Source of the DNA: Ancistrus triradiatus
Lineage: Eukaryota; Chordata; Actinopteri; Siluriformes; Loricariidae
Direction: 5' to 3'
Assembly: GCA_025084515.1 (NCBI GenBank)
Contig: JAJAGP010000240.1
Coordinates: 163,501 to 227,500 of the forward strand
Length of the DNA: 64,000 nucleotides
Shown here: positions 11,300-22,812 of the stretch, one piece after another
How positions within the stretch are numbered: position 1 is the first letter of the stretch
Layout: each line of letters begins with the position of its first letter
Position numbers and translations under genes: made by a program
Notes under the pieces: generated by a model
Databases searched by the model: none
The model's input: only the letters and a program-made list of their open reading frames with translations
What the model was told of the DNA's origin: nothing

Positions 11300-13255
11300 C
11301 TTTTATTCTAGAAAATACTGTAGGTATTAAGGGATCAGCACTTTCTTGGTTTAAATCCTACTTAACTGACCGGTACCAGTTTGTTCATATAAATAATCTA
11401 AGGTCTAAGCTCTCAAAAGTGAAGTATGGCGTGCCTCAGGGGTCAGTGCTTGGCCCGCTTTATTCTCTCTGTACATGCTACCACTAGGCTCAGTTATTCG
11501 TAAAAATGGCATTAGTTTTTCCACTGCTATGCAGATGATACACAGCTGTACATATCAGGCCAAACCTAATGACAGCCTTACAATCAACAAAATCGAGGAC
11601 TGTGTAAAGGAAATAAAAAAGATTGGATGTTATTTAATTTTTCTCCTTACTTTAACACAGATAAAACTGAGGTTCTATTAGTGGCTGTGAGAGAACAGGT
11701 TGGCTAACATCTATCCTAAATCTAGATGGCTGTCCAGTATTGCCCAGTCCATCTGGTTAAAAAACTTCGGGGTCACATTTTTTTTTGATTTTCTGATCTC
11801 TCCTTTGATGCGCACATTAGGCAGCATCACTCGAATTGCTTTCTTTCAATTACGTAATATAGCTAAACTTAGAAATATCCTCTCTTTTAATGATGCAGAA
11901 AAAACTTGTTCATGCGTTTTATAACCTCAAGGTTGGATTACTGTAACGCCTTACTTACTGGATGCTCTAGTTAAATCTATAAATAAACTTCAGTTAGTTT
12001 TTTCCGAATGCAGCCGCCCGAGTGCTAACTCGAACTAGAAAATTTGATCATATCACTCCCTGTTTTTCTATTCTATCACTGCACTGGTTACACAAATTCC
12101 GCATTGATTACAAAATAACTTCTTTTAACTTATAAAGCGCCCTCTACATGGCCTGGCCCCACATTATCTGAGTGACCTCTTAGAGTTTTACAATCCAATC
12201 CCAACTCGTCTACTTCGTTCGCAGGGGTGCAGGACTTCTTTTTAGGTTCCTATAACATTAAAAAAGTCACAGCCGGGGGAAAGGCTTCTCATACATGGCC
12301 CCCCAACTATGGAATAAACTTCCCACTTTAGTTCAAGACTCAGACACTCTACAAAGTTTTTTAAGTCTAGGCTAAAGACATACCTATTTACAACACAGGC
12401 TTTTGACTAGATTTTAGGACCAGGATGCATGGCTTGGGTCACTGGGGCCGGAGTCTGGAGTCCCCATGTCTGCCCCCCTGCCCTGCCTTTTCCGTTAGCC
12501 GGGAGTGTCTAGTGGGCGGTCTGGCTGAACTGGGCTTCGGTCCTCGTGATCTTGACTCGTGCATCCTTGCCTTAGAATAAGGGCAGAGCTGGGGGTTCAT
12601 AGCCCAAAGAGTCTTATGGAGATCAAGAGACGTTGGGTTGCTGTCTTTCTGCCTCCCGTGGGGTTGCCAATGTCCCCTCATGTGATCCCTCTTGGCTGTG
12701 TTTCCTACCAGTTCTCCTCTTTTCTAGCTATGCTGCTATAGCTAATTGCTGCCGGGGTCTCATGCTACACATGGCATCAGTGATTGTTAATAGACACTGT
12801 GCTCTTAATCAATAACTAATTACATTTTTCCTTGTTTTTTCTCTCCGAGCTGTGTTTCGGCAGTTCCAGCCCCACACATGATGTTCATCTGCTGTAGCTC
12901 CACTCAAGCTGCTTCCGTCATCAGCTCCAGCCCCACCATACCCGGGCCACTTAATGCCGATGTGCATACTTCACATTTTATTCGAAACTTTGACCTCCAT
13001 GACTTTAGTTTTCGCTCTTAGATTTTATCATCTACGCCGCCCAAGGAGGTTGGGTCCCTTTTTGAGTCTTGGTCCTCCCAAGGTTTCTTCCTATAACACT
13101 CAGGGAGCTTTTCCTCGCCACTGTCGCCCTAGGCTTGCCCAATTTGGGATTGGACGTAGTTATTAGGAGATGATCTAAACTTGTAAAGTTGCTTTGAGAC
13201 AATGCTCCATTGTAAAAAGCGCTAAATAAATAGATCTGACTTGACTTTTGACTTT
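11300..13255 (+). mobile_element. 5'-truncated L2-clade LINE
   Basis: This is a non-LTR retrotransposon relic. The reverse-transcriptase part (about 11330-12400) shows a WFKSYLTDR-like stretch, the VPQGSVLGP motif near 11430, and the catalytic YADDTQLY block near 11530, interrupted by frameshifts and stops. The 3' UTR (about 12420-13255) ends in ctttgagacaatgctccatt, aaaaagcgctaaataaa and a short tgacttgactt tail, typical of fish L2 elements. The 5' end, with the endonuclease domain, is missing, as expected from incomplete reverse transcription. The same 3' UTR recurs at 54815-55690. Confidence 0.85.
11330..12400 (+). pseudogene. L2 reverse-transcriptase fragment
   Basis: The coding remnant lies inside the L2 element. 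Recognisable RT blocks are VPQGSVLGP and the catalytic YADD, followed by a lysine-rich region with EDCVKEIKK. Frame changes occur between the VPQGS block and YADD and again after it, so no continuous protein is possible. Confidence 0.75.
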
Positions 13256-14129
13256 TCAAATCATAATTTTAGGGACAACTGTTCCTCACAAGGATAGGTA
13301 AACCCATACACATCCACACACCCATGCGCACACACAGAGTTCAGTTGGGAACAGCAGAGGGCTGAATGCTGACACACTTGTTCTAAGCGCTGCTGAAAAT
13401 CTAATGAAGCAGCAATTTGCACATGGTTCCTCATGGGTCCACTAGATCCAGCGTTATAAAAAGAGCTCTGGCATGCCAGCGGAACCTTATTCCATTTATA
13501 CGCTCTCTCTATCCTGATGCAATCCCTTTACTTGAGATTTTAATACCAGCAGCAGCAACATGAAAGCGACAGTCAATACTCTTTATAGATGTGGTTAGTT
13601 AGTTTAATATTTTAACGACGTACTGGTTTTATGGCCCAAACCAAACAGGTAATATGAATACTGAGAATATGTGTTTATTAGAAATGGCAGTAGAGAGGAA
13701 ATATCTGATGATGTAGTACAACACAGCTACGGAAAGCTATTACATGTATACAGTGCATGCGACCTAATAACCTTTTAAAAATCGAAGCAGTAGCTCGGGG
13801 TGAAAATATTTAGAAATACATCTACATCTCAAAATATGCTCCGATTACATTTAATATACATTGACGATTAATATCAGACTGCAAAGTTTGGTGTGATTAT
13901 GAGTCATTCATTAGGAATCTGAGATCAAAACAAAGTCAAAAACAAAAATCTTTGTATCGTTAGCTATTAATTTAAGTACATTTATTTGATTTTCTCACAC
14001 TTATACAATCCTTCGTTCAATGTGGCTCCATTATTTATACAAAATATACCACTTGTGTAATAAAAAGTATGTGTAATATTTGCATGATTAGTTATTTCTA
14101 TATTATTTATACAATACTTAGAATACACT
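13256..14129. other. No recognisable feature
   Basis: About 870 bases of AT-rich sequence. There is no repeat family or exon that I can support. Confidence 0.3.
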
Positions 14130-14134
14130 TCTAG

Positions 14135-14460
14135 AATACACTTGTGGTAAGTGGTTAGTGATTAGTCAACTCACAGCTCCAGAGATCCCGGGTTCGATCC
14201 CAGTCTGAACTGTGGAGTTTGTATGTTCTCCCTGTGGGTTTTCTCTGGGTAAACCAGTTTCCTCCCACATTCCAAAGAAGCCTAGTAGGTCAACTGGTGT
14301 CTCTAAACAGTATTAAATGCTTTGAATGAGAGTGTGTGTATGCCCTATGGTGGGTTGGTGGCCCATCTTGGGTTGGTTCCTGCCTTGTGCCCAGTGCTTT
14401 CAGTTGAGTCTTGGCTCCCTGCAAACCTGAGCTGGGATTAGGTGGAGATGAACATGATTG
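14135..14460 (+). repeat. tRNA-derived SINE, family Q, longest copy
   Basis: A tRNA-like head with a strong B box (gggttcgatccc) is followed by gtggagtttgtatgttctcc, the cctgtgggttt and cctcccacattccaaagaag strings, and a 3' body with ggcccatcttgggttggttc and ctgagctgggattaggtgg. This layout is the standard teleost tRNA-SINE. Substitutions indicate an old copy. Confidence 0.75.
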
Positions 14461-15433
14461 AAAAATACCAATCCAAAAATGTGAAAACAATTTTTGTAAT
14501 TTATATTATATAATTTAAAAAATTAATTGCAACTCTCAACATCCATAGAAATAATGGTATTTATTATCTTACGTCTTATGTTTATTTAAGCCCTTTACAA
14601 TGGACTGGACTCAACCCAACTCTAAAATATTAGTGCTGATGAAGCTGCTGTGAGGTGCCGAATGATTAATTAAATCTCCTCCACATGGGGCTTTACTTTT
14701 GCCATGCTATGTTAAAATACTGATGCGTCAAGTATTGTGTTATTTAAAGCTTGGCTAGTGATTAGAGACAGGCAAAAAAGAGAGAAGGTTGCTTTTTGGG
14801 AAAAAAAAACCATACATATGAATATCACATTATGAAATAAGGAATAATAAGAAAATCATCCACTTGTTGTGGCTCTATAGAATATTCCACTCATAAATGG
14901 TTTCGGGTTTGTCAGTATGTGGATTCTATGACCTGATTTTTCCCCAGACATAAATATAACAATTAACTTATAAAGTAAACCTGAAGTAAAGTCAGGAAAA
15001 TGAACTTCACGTCCTCCTTATTAAGTCCCATAATAAGTTGCATGCTTATCTGCATCTGTAACAAACTGCTAATCAGTGTTACTCTGTTTCTTTATACACT
15101 ATTACTTCTGTTTGATTCATTATTTACCACATAACATTACTTTCACTGGGTTTTTATCTACTTCACCCAGCATTAGCTTGGCTTCGAAAATCGGTTTTAC
15201 TGAAAGCACGTTTCCAAATCGCCACAGTCACCAATCACCTCCAGTATAAGATAACAAGACAAAGGGATTACACCCAAACCAAATGAATCACTTGCACTTT
15301 TGGGCACAAAAGCACTTCTGGCTTGTTTTGTGTAGTGAGGTTTTATGTGGAGAAAAGCAGGGTTGGTTAATGAAAAATGCATTCAGTAAAGTGTGATGGG
15401 TGAGGCCTGGGGAAACAGAGTGTGTTTTGACAG
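14461..15433. other. No recognisable feature
   Basis: AT-rich sequence of about 970 bases. The open frames on the minus strand near 15197-15735 run across GA repeats and are not gene-like. Confidence 0.3.
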
Positions 15434-15565
15434 CCGAGAGAGAGAGAGAGAGCATAAATTGAAGGGGAGAGTGGATCCGTGCTGAAAAACACATCAATAA
15501 ATGAGTTGAAAATCTGGAGGGAGAAACGAGAGAGGAGCCAAGTGAGAGAGAGAGAGAGAAAGGAG
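15434..15565 (+). repeat. Interrupted (GA)n tracts
   Basis: Two GA runs, near 15434-15452 and 15544-15562, are separated by unique sequence. They create purine-rich low complexity and artefactual serine/leucine open frames on the minus strand. Confidence 0.8.
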
Positions 15566-15851
15566 AAAAGAAAACCGAGAGATATGAGTCTAATTACTGC
15601 AACAGTGGACCAACACACTTTCCTCAGCTGGCTGTGGGTGGATGTGTGACTCAAGTAAGAATTCATTTTAAACACTGTGCCATTAAAAAAGTGCTGCGAA
15701 TAGCACTGAAATATGCAAATAAGTAAATAGTTCACTATTATATTAATAGCAATACTTCCTATTTACCAGAGACTGTTCTTAAGTTTTAGAAGTTTTAATT
15801 GGGTTTTACTCTACTCTACTCTTTGTGAAGACTTCTAATTTGTTACATTTG

Positions 15852-16345
15852 CTACATGAAATACGGACCATAAAGCGCACCGGGTTATAAGACGCATTAA
15901 ATGAAACAAAACTCTTAAGTTCCCTCGGAAGCTCAGTTTGGTCTTTACCTGGCGCAGGGCGTCTTCTTGCTTCCTCCACTTCCGTACCATTGATTCGTTA
16001 ATGTTGAATTTCCTCTCGCAGCTGGCTCTATGTCCGTGTTGTACTGCGTGACTGATAGCGTTGTTGTGTTTGAAATCCACTTCGAAAATAAATGAATGAA
16101 TGCACGTACCCTAATGCTGAAGCACATACCGTATTACTCCGCGATGCTGCGCACTACGGTGGCCGTAAGCTTAGTAAACTTACCAAGGCCGTGCTAAAAC
16201 ATGTTGACAGATTTATTGAGCGCCCGTGTACCATCTACAATCGGTTTCTAGGTCAGAAAGCACAACCAGAATTAATTCATACAATAGACGCACCGCATTT
16301 TAAGATGCACTGTCGATTTTTGAGAAAGTTAAAGGATTTTAAGTA
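15852..16345 (-). mobile_element. Pogo-like DNA transposon relic
   Basis: The ends carry the strings accataaagcgcaccgggtt (left) and cgacagtgcatcttaaaat, read as its complement, on the right. This is the 'rGCGCACC/aaaatCGACAGTGC' pair seen at the ends of a widespread vertebrate pogo-type element. The minus strand at about 15925-16070 encodes HGHRASCERKFNINESMVRK then WRKQEDALRQ. This resembles the Brinker-type helix-turn-helix DNA-binding domain found at the N terminus of POGK/Tigger-like transposases. The DDE catalytic region is absent, so the relic is non-autonomous. Confidence 0.65.
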
Positions 16346-16369
16346 TATGTGTATATATATATACACATA

Positions 16370-16908
16370 CAGTGGGGCAAAAAAGTATTTAGTCAGCCAC
16401 TGATTGTGCAAGTTCTCCTACTTAGAAAGATGAGAGAGGTCTGTAATTTTCATCATAGCTACACTTCAACTATGAGAGACAAAATGAGAAAAAAAAAATC
16501 CAGGAACTCACATTGTAGGATTTTAAAAGAATTTAATTGTAAATCATGGTGGAAAAGAAGTATTTGGTCACCCACAAACAAGCAAGACTTCTGGCACTCA
16601 CACACCTGTAACTTCTTCTTCAAGAAGCTCTTCTGTCCTCCACTGGTTACCTATATTAATGGCACCTGTTTGACCTGGTTATCTGTATAAAAGACACCTG
16701 TCCACAGCCTCAAACAGTCAGACTCCAAACTCAACCATAGCCAAGACCAAAGAGCTGTTGAAGGACACCAGGAAGAAAATTGTAGACCTGCAGCAGGCTG
16801 GGAAGAGTGAATCTACAATAGGCAAGCAGGTTGGTGTGAATAAATCAACTGTGGGAGCAATCAGCTACATACAATCAGTGGCTGACTAAATACTTTTTTG
16901 CCCCACTG
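16370..16908 (+). mobile_element. Tc1 miniature element, family C
   Basis: The ends are perfect partners: cagtggggcaaaaaagtatt after TA, and its complement aatacttttttgccccactg before TA. About 540 bp remain of a roughly 1.5-kb parent (see 44749-46296). Between 16736 and 16863 the plus strand keeps about 42 codons of the transposase N terminus, ending at a deletion junction near 16863 that leads directly into the right terminal repeat. The initiator is changed from atg to ata. Confidence 0.85.
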
Positions 16909-16909
16909 T

Positions 16910-18060
16910 ATGCATACTGGTCCATACTGGTCCCATACTGTTCTGCTGTGTTAAAGGTCCCAATTCTCTCCGTATCTGGTTGCCATCTCAAGTTTCTTTG
17001 GGTAAGAGTTGGATAAATGGCTTAGCGTCTCGCTCTAGCATCTCACTTATGTCCTAAAGCAGTATAGCCCATCATAAGCACTTTTGTATAGCCGATCGAA
17101 GATTTCTGAGTCCCTAGGGATAGTCACTAAATTAAAAACTATTTTGTTATCAAGCTTCTAAGTAAGTATAATCCAAACTGAACCTGACAGCCCTAGTCGA
17201 TGACAATGCTAACATAACATCAGTCTAGTCACCTAGCCGGCTAATAAAGAACGCTCTGCAAATTGTTCCTTAACTTTTTGAAGGTGCTGTACATCCTCTA
17301 GCCTTTTAAATATTTCAGACATTTGCTCAGTGGAGAAGCACTCAACCCTTCTTTCATAGGTCTTATAAAGAACTATTTTAATGAGGATTAAGGCTTAAAC
17401 TCTGAAAATAGTGTGCAAGAGGCGTCACCTCCTCTGCTTTTGCTTTTTATCACACAGATGGTGTAATGGGCTGAAAATCCCCTGGCCACAAACTCTAAGC
17501 CATGTGTAGTTTATTTCTTGTATGCTTTCGTAGGTTTGTATAATTTTAATAGGATACTTAAGGTCAGTGTCCATAATAAGACATGATAGCTACATAAGCC
17601 TTTCATGAGAGCTCACATAAAACTATACAAACACGAGCGAGCTGCTGAAAAGGCTGCAAAAGTCAACTGATGGAGATTTGAGTTGACTTAAGGGTGTGTT
17701 CTGGCCTGTCATGGGCTGATTTACTGTATAATATAACAATGCTGGGCTTGAGGGAAATCTCTAGTGGAATTATGTGTAAATAGTGACATTTCATGTAATG
17801 TTTAGTATTTACAAACAAAACCTTTAGACATGCTTTGATACTGTTGTGTTTTAAGGTGCGTTACAGCAGGCCTTTGATCATGACTGAGATGTAAAAAAAA
17901 CAAGCAGTCCAAAAACATCGTTCCAGACAAAACATAGAAGGTTCAAAGTATAATACCGTCTGGGTCAGCAATCTTGCCTTCGTACTCCGTAAACCAGCAC
18001 TATTTTGCGCTGCACCATTCTGAGGAGTACTTCCTCTAAAGCGCTAATGTATTCCAGCTA
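16910..18060. other. No recognisable feature
   Basis: About 1.15 kb of AT-rich unique-looking sequence lacking repeat termini, exons or microsatellites. Confidence 0.3.
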
Positions 18061-18850
18061 ATGCGCTTGTCTCTAATTAATTTGATTGTACTTGCTTTGC
18101 AGCTCGAGCCACCCTGCTAAACGCCCCGCTCACGACCACATGTAGGGATGCAGGCGACAACGCGGTAATGTTGCACTTATCACAATGCCAGCGCGCATTA
18201 GCGCTAACGTGACTGACCCTGGCACCTGAGCCATGCTGGTAATCGCTAACAAAGCTCAATTATCATCATGGAAGCCATTGTGTCAGTGCAGTCATTCAGC
18301 GCTAATGGTACCTGTTACGACGCTGGCATCTGGACACTGTCCAAGGAGAATCAGATGCAGCCCTGGCGGGCTAATAATTGAAACGGCTAATGAACACGCT
18401 TGAGAGATTGGAACACAGCCACGTCTCGTGAAATCCAACATACACAGGCTGGACGCAACAAGGAAAGCCTTCGAGAAAATTGATTTCCGCTGATCAGCGC
18501 AGACGCACGTGGCATCGCGGCTTTAATCCCAAGCATGCACCACGAAAGGTTCACCTACTTATCTCCAGCCGCAGTCCCTAAGTTTTCTTATCCTCACAGT
18601 CTGATTGACATCTGAAGGTGATGGAGGAGGATTACAGGCCCGCCGAGAACCTGGGGAAAAGGCGGGAGCCTTAGCTGAGGGAAATCCCAGCCATTCCTGC
18701 TCAATATTGACAAGTCTGTGGCTATTAAGTATTTACAAACCCTGCTAGCGCTTGAAGTTATTTGCTGAAGACAGATGGCAGAGGGCAAACAGTGGTGAGA
18801 AGGAGGAGAATCTGCGAGGGAACATTAGGCATTCAAATGCAAATGCTGGG
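18061..18850. other. Unique block, candidate conserved non-coding sequence
   Basis: This 790-bp block contrasts with its surroundings: mixed base composition, no transposon signature, and many homeodomain-type cores such as taattaattt near 18075, ggctaataattgaaacgg near 18370 and ggctaatgaacac near 18391. No open frame resembles a protein. Large developmental introns often hold conserved enhancers with such composition. The reading is inference from texture only; no alignment was possible. Confidence 0.3.
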
Positions 18851-18915
18851 GTGCTTTGAAAATGTTTTGCTTAACAAGTTCACCTACCAATCAGCCTGAT
18901 GTGACAGAGCAACCC

Positions 18916-18985
18916 ACAGTCTTGAAATTTTGTGAACCCTCTTCTATATATTCGCATAAATATGACCTAAACTCATAAGATACTG
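18916..18985 (+). mobile_element. Tc1 family D terminal fragment
   Basis: The strings cttgaaattttgtgaaccct and ttcgcataaatatgacctaa correspond to the terminal repeat of the Tc1 element at 24750-25675, read from its complement. No internal sequence follows. Confidence 0.5.
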
Positions 18986-19470
18986 AGCTCATGATTCGAT
19001 TTTCATTTACTTTAGTGTATACAATGCAAGTCAATCCACATATTCTTGAATAAATTTAAGCGGTTAAGCTACTGGACTCTGGACCAGAAGGTCCAGGGTT
19101 CAAATCCCCCCTCTGCCAAACTGCCACTGTTGGGTCTTTGAGCAAGGCCCTTAACCCACAATTGCTTGGATTGTAAGACTGTACCAACTGTAAGTCGCTC
19201 TGGATAAGAGCATCTGCTAAATGCAAATGTAAACACAGGTTCAAAAACTGTAACCATCATTCACCATATATTAAATAAACATTCCTTTTTATTTCTGAAT
19301 AGTAACAATTCAAAATAATGTGTACTTTTCTTGTATAAAAATTGAAACCTCTGCAGTCCTCTGCAATTAAGACATGCATCTGTGAGCATGACGATTGATT
19401 GTGCCCTCTGGTGTTCAGAAAATGCAATTGCATTAGATGGTGATGCTTAATGAAACATGGTTACATCCCT
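18986..19470 (+). mobile_element. hAT family H element interrupted by a SINE
   Basis: The outer parts align in order with the complete family H copy at 38564-39080: cacatattcttgaata near 19037, tcaccatatattaaataaac near 19260, and gattgtgccctctggtgttc near 19397. The right end reads ggttacatccct. A family A SINE (19060-19233) lies inside it, which shows the SINE arrived later. Confidence 0.65.
19060..19233 (+). repeat. tRNA-derived SINE, family A, nested in hAT
   Basis: The copy starts within the head (cggttaagctactggactct), carries a B box (gggttcaaatcc) and ends with agtcgctctggataagagca then aatgcaaatgtaaa. The first bases of the head are missing. It splits a hAT family H relic. Confidence 0.85.
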
Positions 19471-19582
19471 ATAACATTGCCATATAAGTAAAAAGTAAAA
19501 AAATGATCCATTTCAATGAATGATGCAACATAATTATACTTCATATTACATTTATTGAGCAAAACAGTCCAACAGAATTAGT

Positions 19583-19779
19583 ACATTTACATTTACAGCA
19601 TTTAGTAGACGCCCTTATCCAGAGCGACTTACAGTTGGTACAACCTTACAATCCAAGCAGTTGTGGGTTAAGGGTCTTGCTCAAGGACCCAACAGTGGCA
19701 GCTTGGCAGAGGTGGGATTTGAACCCTGGACCTTCTGGTCCAGAGTACAGTACCTTAACCGCTAGGCTACCACAGTCCC
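19583..19779 (-). repeat. tRNA-derived SINE, family A
   Basis: Near full-length copy in reverse orientation. It runs from tail (acatttacatttacagcatt) to head (ctaggctaccacagtccc), with the B box as the complement ggatttgaaccc. It lies 350 bp from another copy in the opposite orientation, so the two could form an inverted pair. Confidence 0.9.
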
Positions 19780-19819
19780 TAACTACAGCTACCACACTAA
19801 CTACAACTACAAGTAGTTA

Positions 19820-19945
19820 ACTTGAAGGTGGGACGACAATCAGGTTTGAGTGGAAAGAGTTTGGTTGGAGTCTGCCCCTCACAACACATTTGTAGAAGGG
19901 TACTATGGTACAAACAAAGAAGATTTATGAAGACCCCACAAAAAG
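19820..19945 (+). mobile_element. Tc1 family D internal fragment
   Basis: The order acgacaatcaggtttgagtg, cacaacacatttgtagaagg, atggtacaaacaaagaag matches the 5' untranslated region and first codons (MVQTKK-like) of family D transposase, whose minus-strand copy is at 24903-25391. It is truncated on both sides. Confidence 0.55.
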
Positions 19946-20154
19946 TATGGGATCGATATACTTACAAATTCAGCCATTGTTAATAACAGCCTTATTAATT
20001 ACTTGTTGGTAAAATTACTTGTATGGTAAAATCATTTTTTGTTTTCTGTATTTAAATGGTTGCACCTGTGTGGTCTAACATGCAAGTTCAGAAAGTCACT
20101 AGCCCTGCAAAGCTGTGCAACATCCTACAGTCCAAGTCCAGCTGTTAAGGGCAA
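19946..20154. other. No recognisable feature
   Basis: AT-rich spacer between a Tc1 scrap and a simple repeat. Confidence 0.25.
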
Positions 20155-20207
20155 GCAGCCAGCCAGCCAGCCAGCCACAACACACACACACACACACACA
20201 CACACAC
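20155..20207 (+). repeat. (AGCC)n and (CA)n microsatellites
   Basis: About five AGCC units are followed directly by a CA run at 20180-20207. Compound simple repeat. Confidence 0.9.
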
Positions 20208-21513
20208 CATCTGAGGTGTGGATGACACCTGGTAGTGCAGGGCGAGGTGTTTGTTCTGATATAATTAACCTCTTCTAGGTCATAACTGTTTCTGTTCCAC
20301 AGCCCCTCCAGGCATGTGTGAGCTGGTTGTGAACATGACGGCTGCACAGGCCGCCAGAACTGCATTAGGACTCAAGTAAAGCCTTAGTATCTTAGTGTTC
20401 CCTGTATGAGTAGCTCCCTTGCTCCCTGTTATTTGGTAGCGTCTCAACTCAGCTCAATAGCAGCACCAATACTGTCAGGAAAATATTCCACCAATGTCTT
20501 CTGTCAGTTTTAGCAACTCCTCCACTAACTGGACACTCGGTTCTGCTTGTGTTTCTGCCTACTTCAGCATTTCGCCTACATTTTTTCAATAGGACTGATG
20601 TTCAGTCATTTTGCAGGCCAGTGTCTTGAATGCCTTTGACAGATGTTCTTTCGTCGCTTTTGCAATAACACATTTGTTTAGGAGTGTGTCTTAGTACTGT
20701 CTCATATAAACTGTACTGTTATATTTAAATCACTGCCTAACCGAACTCCTTTTTGAGTGCTTCACAGACAATAGAAAAGGAAACAAAGTAAAGGAGTTAC
20801 ATGACTTCTAGGTTAAGATTGATACTTGAAACACTAAAAAGAGGAATTATTTTGGACGAAAAATGGCAGATTTCTTTTATTTGCTAACATTTTGCTGCTT
20901 ATTACCACACTGACCTTCTGTGACAGGAGATCATAGAACATAAAATACACCACAAACTCATCTAATTCGTTTCACACAGCAGCTTAAGTTTGTAAGGACT
21001 TTATTACTGTGATAATATTAGTATTCAAATCAGATCAAGGATTTATACTCTATATCTCTAACATAGGCATCTTAAAAAGAATTTCAAAATGAGTTAGCTT
21101 CTGGAATGGCCTTGCTGATATGCTTTACAAACCTCGTTTCAGAGAAAAAGCTCATTCTTAACTAGAACACCAACTCAGCATGGTCAAAGCACAAAATATG
21201 TCACAGTTACAGCAAATTTTATTGGTTCGCATTCATTACATGGATTACAATTAGTGACATCTGCTGGCTAGATTTGCACAACTGCTGCTGGACAACTCCA
21301 AAAAAAACCCCAAACAAATTATTTTAATTTGAACACAATTGTTCTCTTAAATTGCGCATTTAACGGACAATTTGCTGTAATCCTTGTCATTCTTAATTGG
21401 TTTAGATTAATATAAGTTCCAGGGAGTAATGTAGAAGTAAAAGTATTGAGTAATGGGATTACTTTTTTCCAGGAAGTAATCAGTAATGTTACATTTTCAA
21501 AGAATTAATTACA
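20208..21513. other. No recognisable feature
   Basis: About 1.3 kb without a recognised repeat. A plus-strand stretch at 20303-20375 has an acceptor-like pyrimidine tract and a gtaaag donor, but sits on the strand opposite to the AFF gene and encodes nothing recognisable; it is treated as chance. Confidence 0.3.
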
Positions 21514-21945
21514 GGTTCCCCCCGATTTATGATGGGGATACGCTCTGACAAATCCATCATAAGTTGAGTTTATTGTAAATCAAGGAGTTTAATATATACT
21601 AAATATGACAGCGACCACTGCTTTTTCTCACTACATTTCCCAGTGGTCATCACTCCCGCCACGTGTCCCATGGCAGTGCCGAATGCTGGAGAGTATTGTA
21701 GTGTACCTAAAACGTTTAAAATACTTACAATAAGTCTTATTTTATAATAAAATATTTAATATCTCATGCAATTTATTAAATTATGTATTGAAAGAGAAAA
21801 GCAACAACAACAAAAAAAAGACTTGCATGACCATGGCTTTCCTCACTATATTTCCCAGCGCTCATCACTCCTGCTGTGACTCCCTACGTCACACATTGCC
21901 GAGTCCCTCATCCGAGTGCGGGACAGTACTGTATACTCAACGAAA
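21514..21945 (+). repeat. Unclassified interspersed repeat N, longest copy
   Basis: The left end reads acaggttccccccgatttat then gatggggatacgctctgac. The later part (agtcttattttataataaaa ... atttaatatctcatgcaatt ... tgaaagagaaaagcaa) aligns with the copy at 33090-33400. Such 'cccatcgtaagttg' type ends are seen on several vertebrate DNA-transposon families, but the superfamily is not clear. Within this copy a segment is duplicated: ctcactacatttcccagtgg near 21629 and ctcactatatttcccagcgc near 21842, about 212 bp apart. Confidence 0.55.
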
Positions 21946-22616
21946 ATTCATAAGAAATTTGCCTGGCAAACAAGCTAGCACTCTATCTCTAATTTACATG
22001 CATGTGTTAAACGGATTACTTTATGAAGAGATGAAATACAGATCAGGACCAACAAGTATGATAATAAAAACCTTGGCTTTTACAAACTACAGGCATGTGG
22101 AGCCGCACTCATGCATGAGAAACCCTGTTAGGAAATAATAGGATGGAGGAAGGCAGTGTGTTATGTGGGTCAGGGAGGTAAATTGGCCAGCACACGCATT
22201 TAAAAGCAGCCTGTGTGTCTGTGAGCGTCTGCTGCACAAAGTGCATGTGGATCATTATGCTCAGTGCGAGCGAGAGCGTGTATGTGTGTCTTTGTTCTTG
22301 TGAGCCCTTTGTTCATATCTGTACTGCCAAGAAAAAAACGAATCATGTGGTTTATTAGTCGTTTTGAGGAGGTTATGGAGTCCATGCCTGCTCGAGTGCA
22401 CGCTGTTATTACAGCAAAATGGGGAACATGCCAAACACTCATAACTTCTGAAACGTATTAAAAGATTTCTTTCAAAGATTCAACCTTTCACTCAAACCGT
22501 TATGATGATTATATCATATGGAATTGTATTAAAATTGAGAAAAAAAGCTAAATAAAAGCATTTTCACTAGTGGTCCCACAACGTTGGTCCCCACTCTATA
22601 TATGAGGATTGTCCCC
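21946..22616. other. Mostly unassigned sequence
   Basis: Contains a gtgcgagcgagagcgtgtat-type GC-richer patch near 22140-22460 and, at 22560-22616, a scrap (ttggtccccactctatat, gaggattgtccccat) related to the GT-associated repeat at 27735. No gene. Confidence 0.3.
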
Positions 22617-22617
22617 A

Positions 22618-22811
22618 TTTACATTTACAGCATTTAGCAGACGCCCTTATCCAGAGCGACTTACATTGGGTGCAGTCTTACAATCCAAGCAGCTGTGAGT
22701 TAAGGGTCTTGCTCAAGGACCCAACAGTGGCAGCTCGGCAGAGGTGGGATTTGAACCCCGGACCTTCTTGTCCAGAGTCCAGTACCTTAACCGCTAGGCT
22801 ACCATAGTCCC
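22618..22811 (-). repeat. tRNA-derived SINE, family A
   Basis: Full-length copy in reverse orientation from tttacatttacagcattt to gctaggctaccatagtccc. Similar short strings (cccattt) on both sides may be a target duplication, but they are too short to be sure. Confidence 0.9.
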
Positions 22812-22812
22812 A

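Noticed and set aside
20303..20375. Plus-strand exon-like segment with acceptor and gtaaag donor
   Set aside because: It is on the strand opposite to the AFF gene, encodes nothing recognisable, and single acceptor-like tracts are common by chance.
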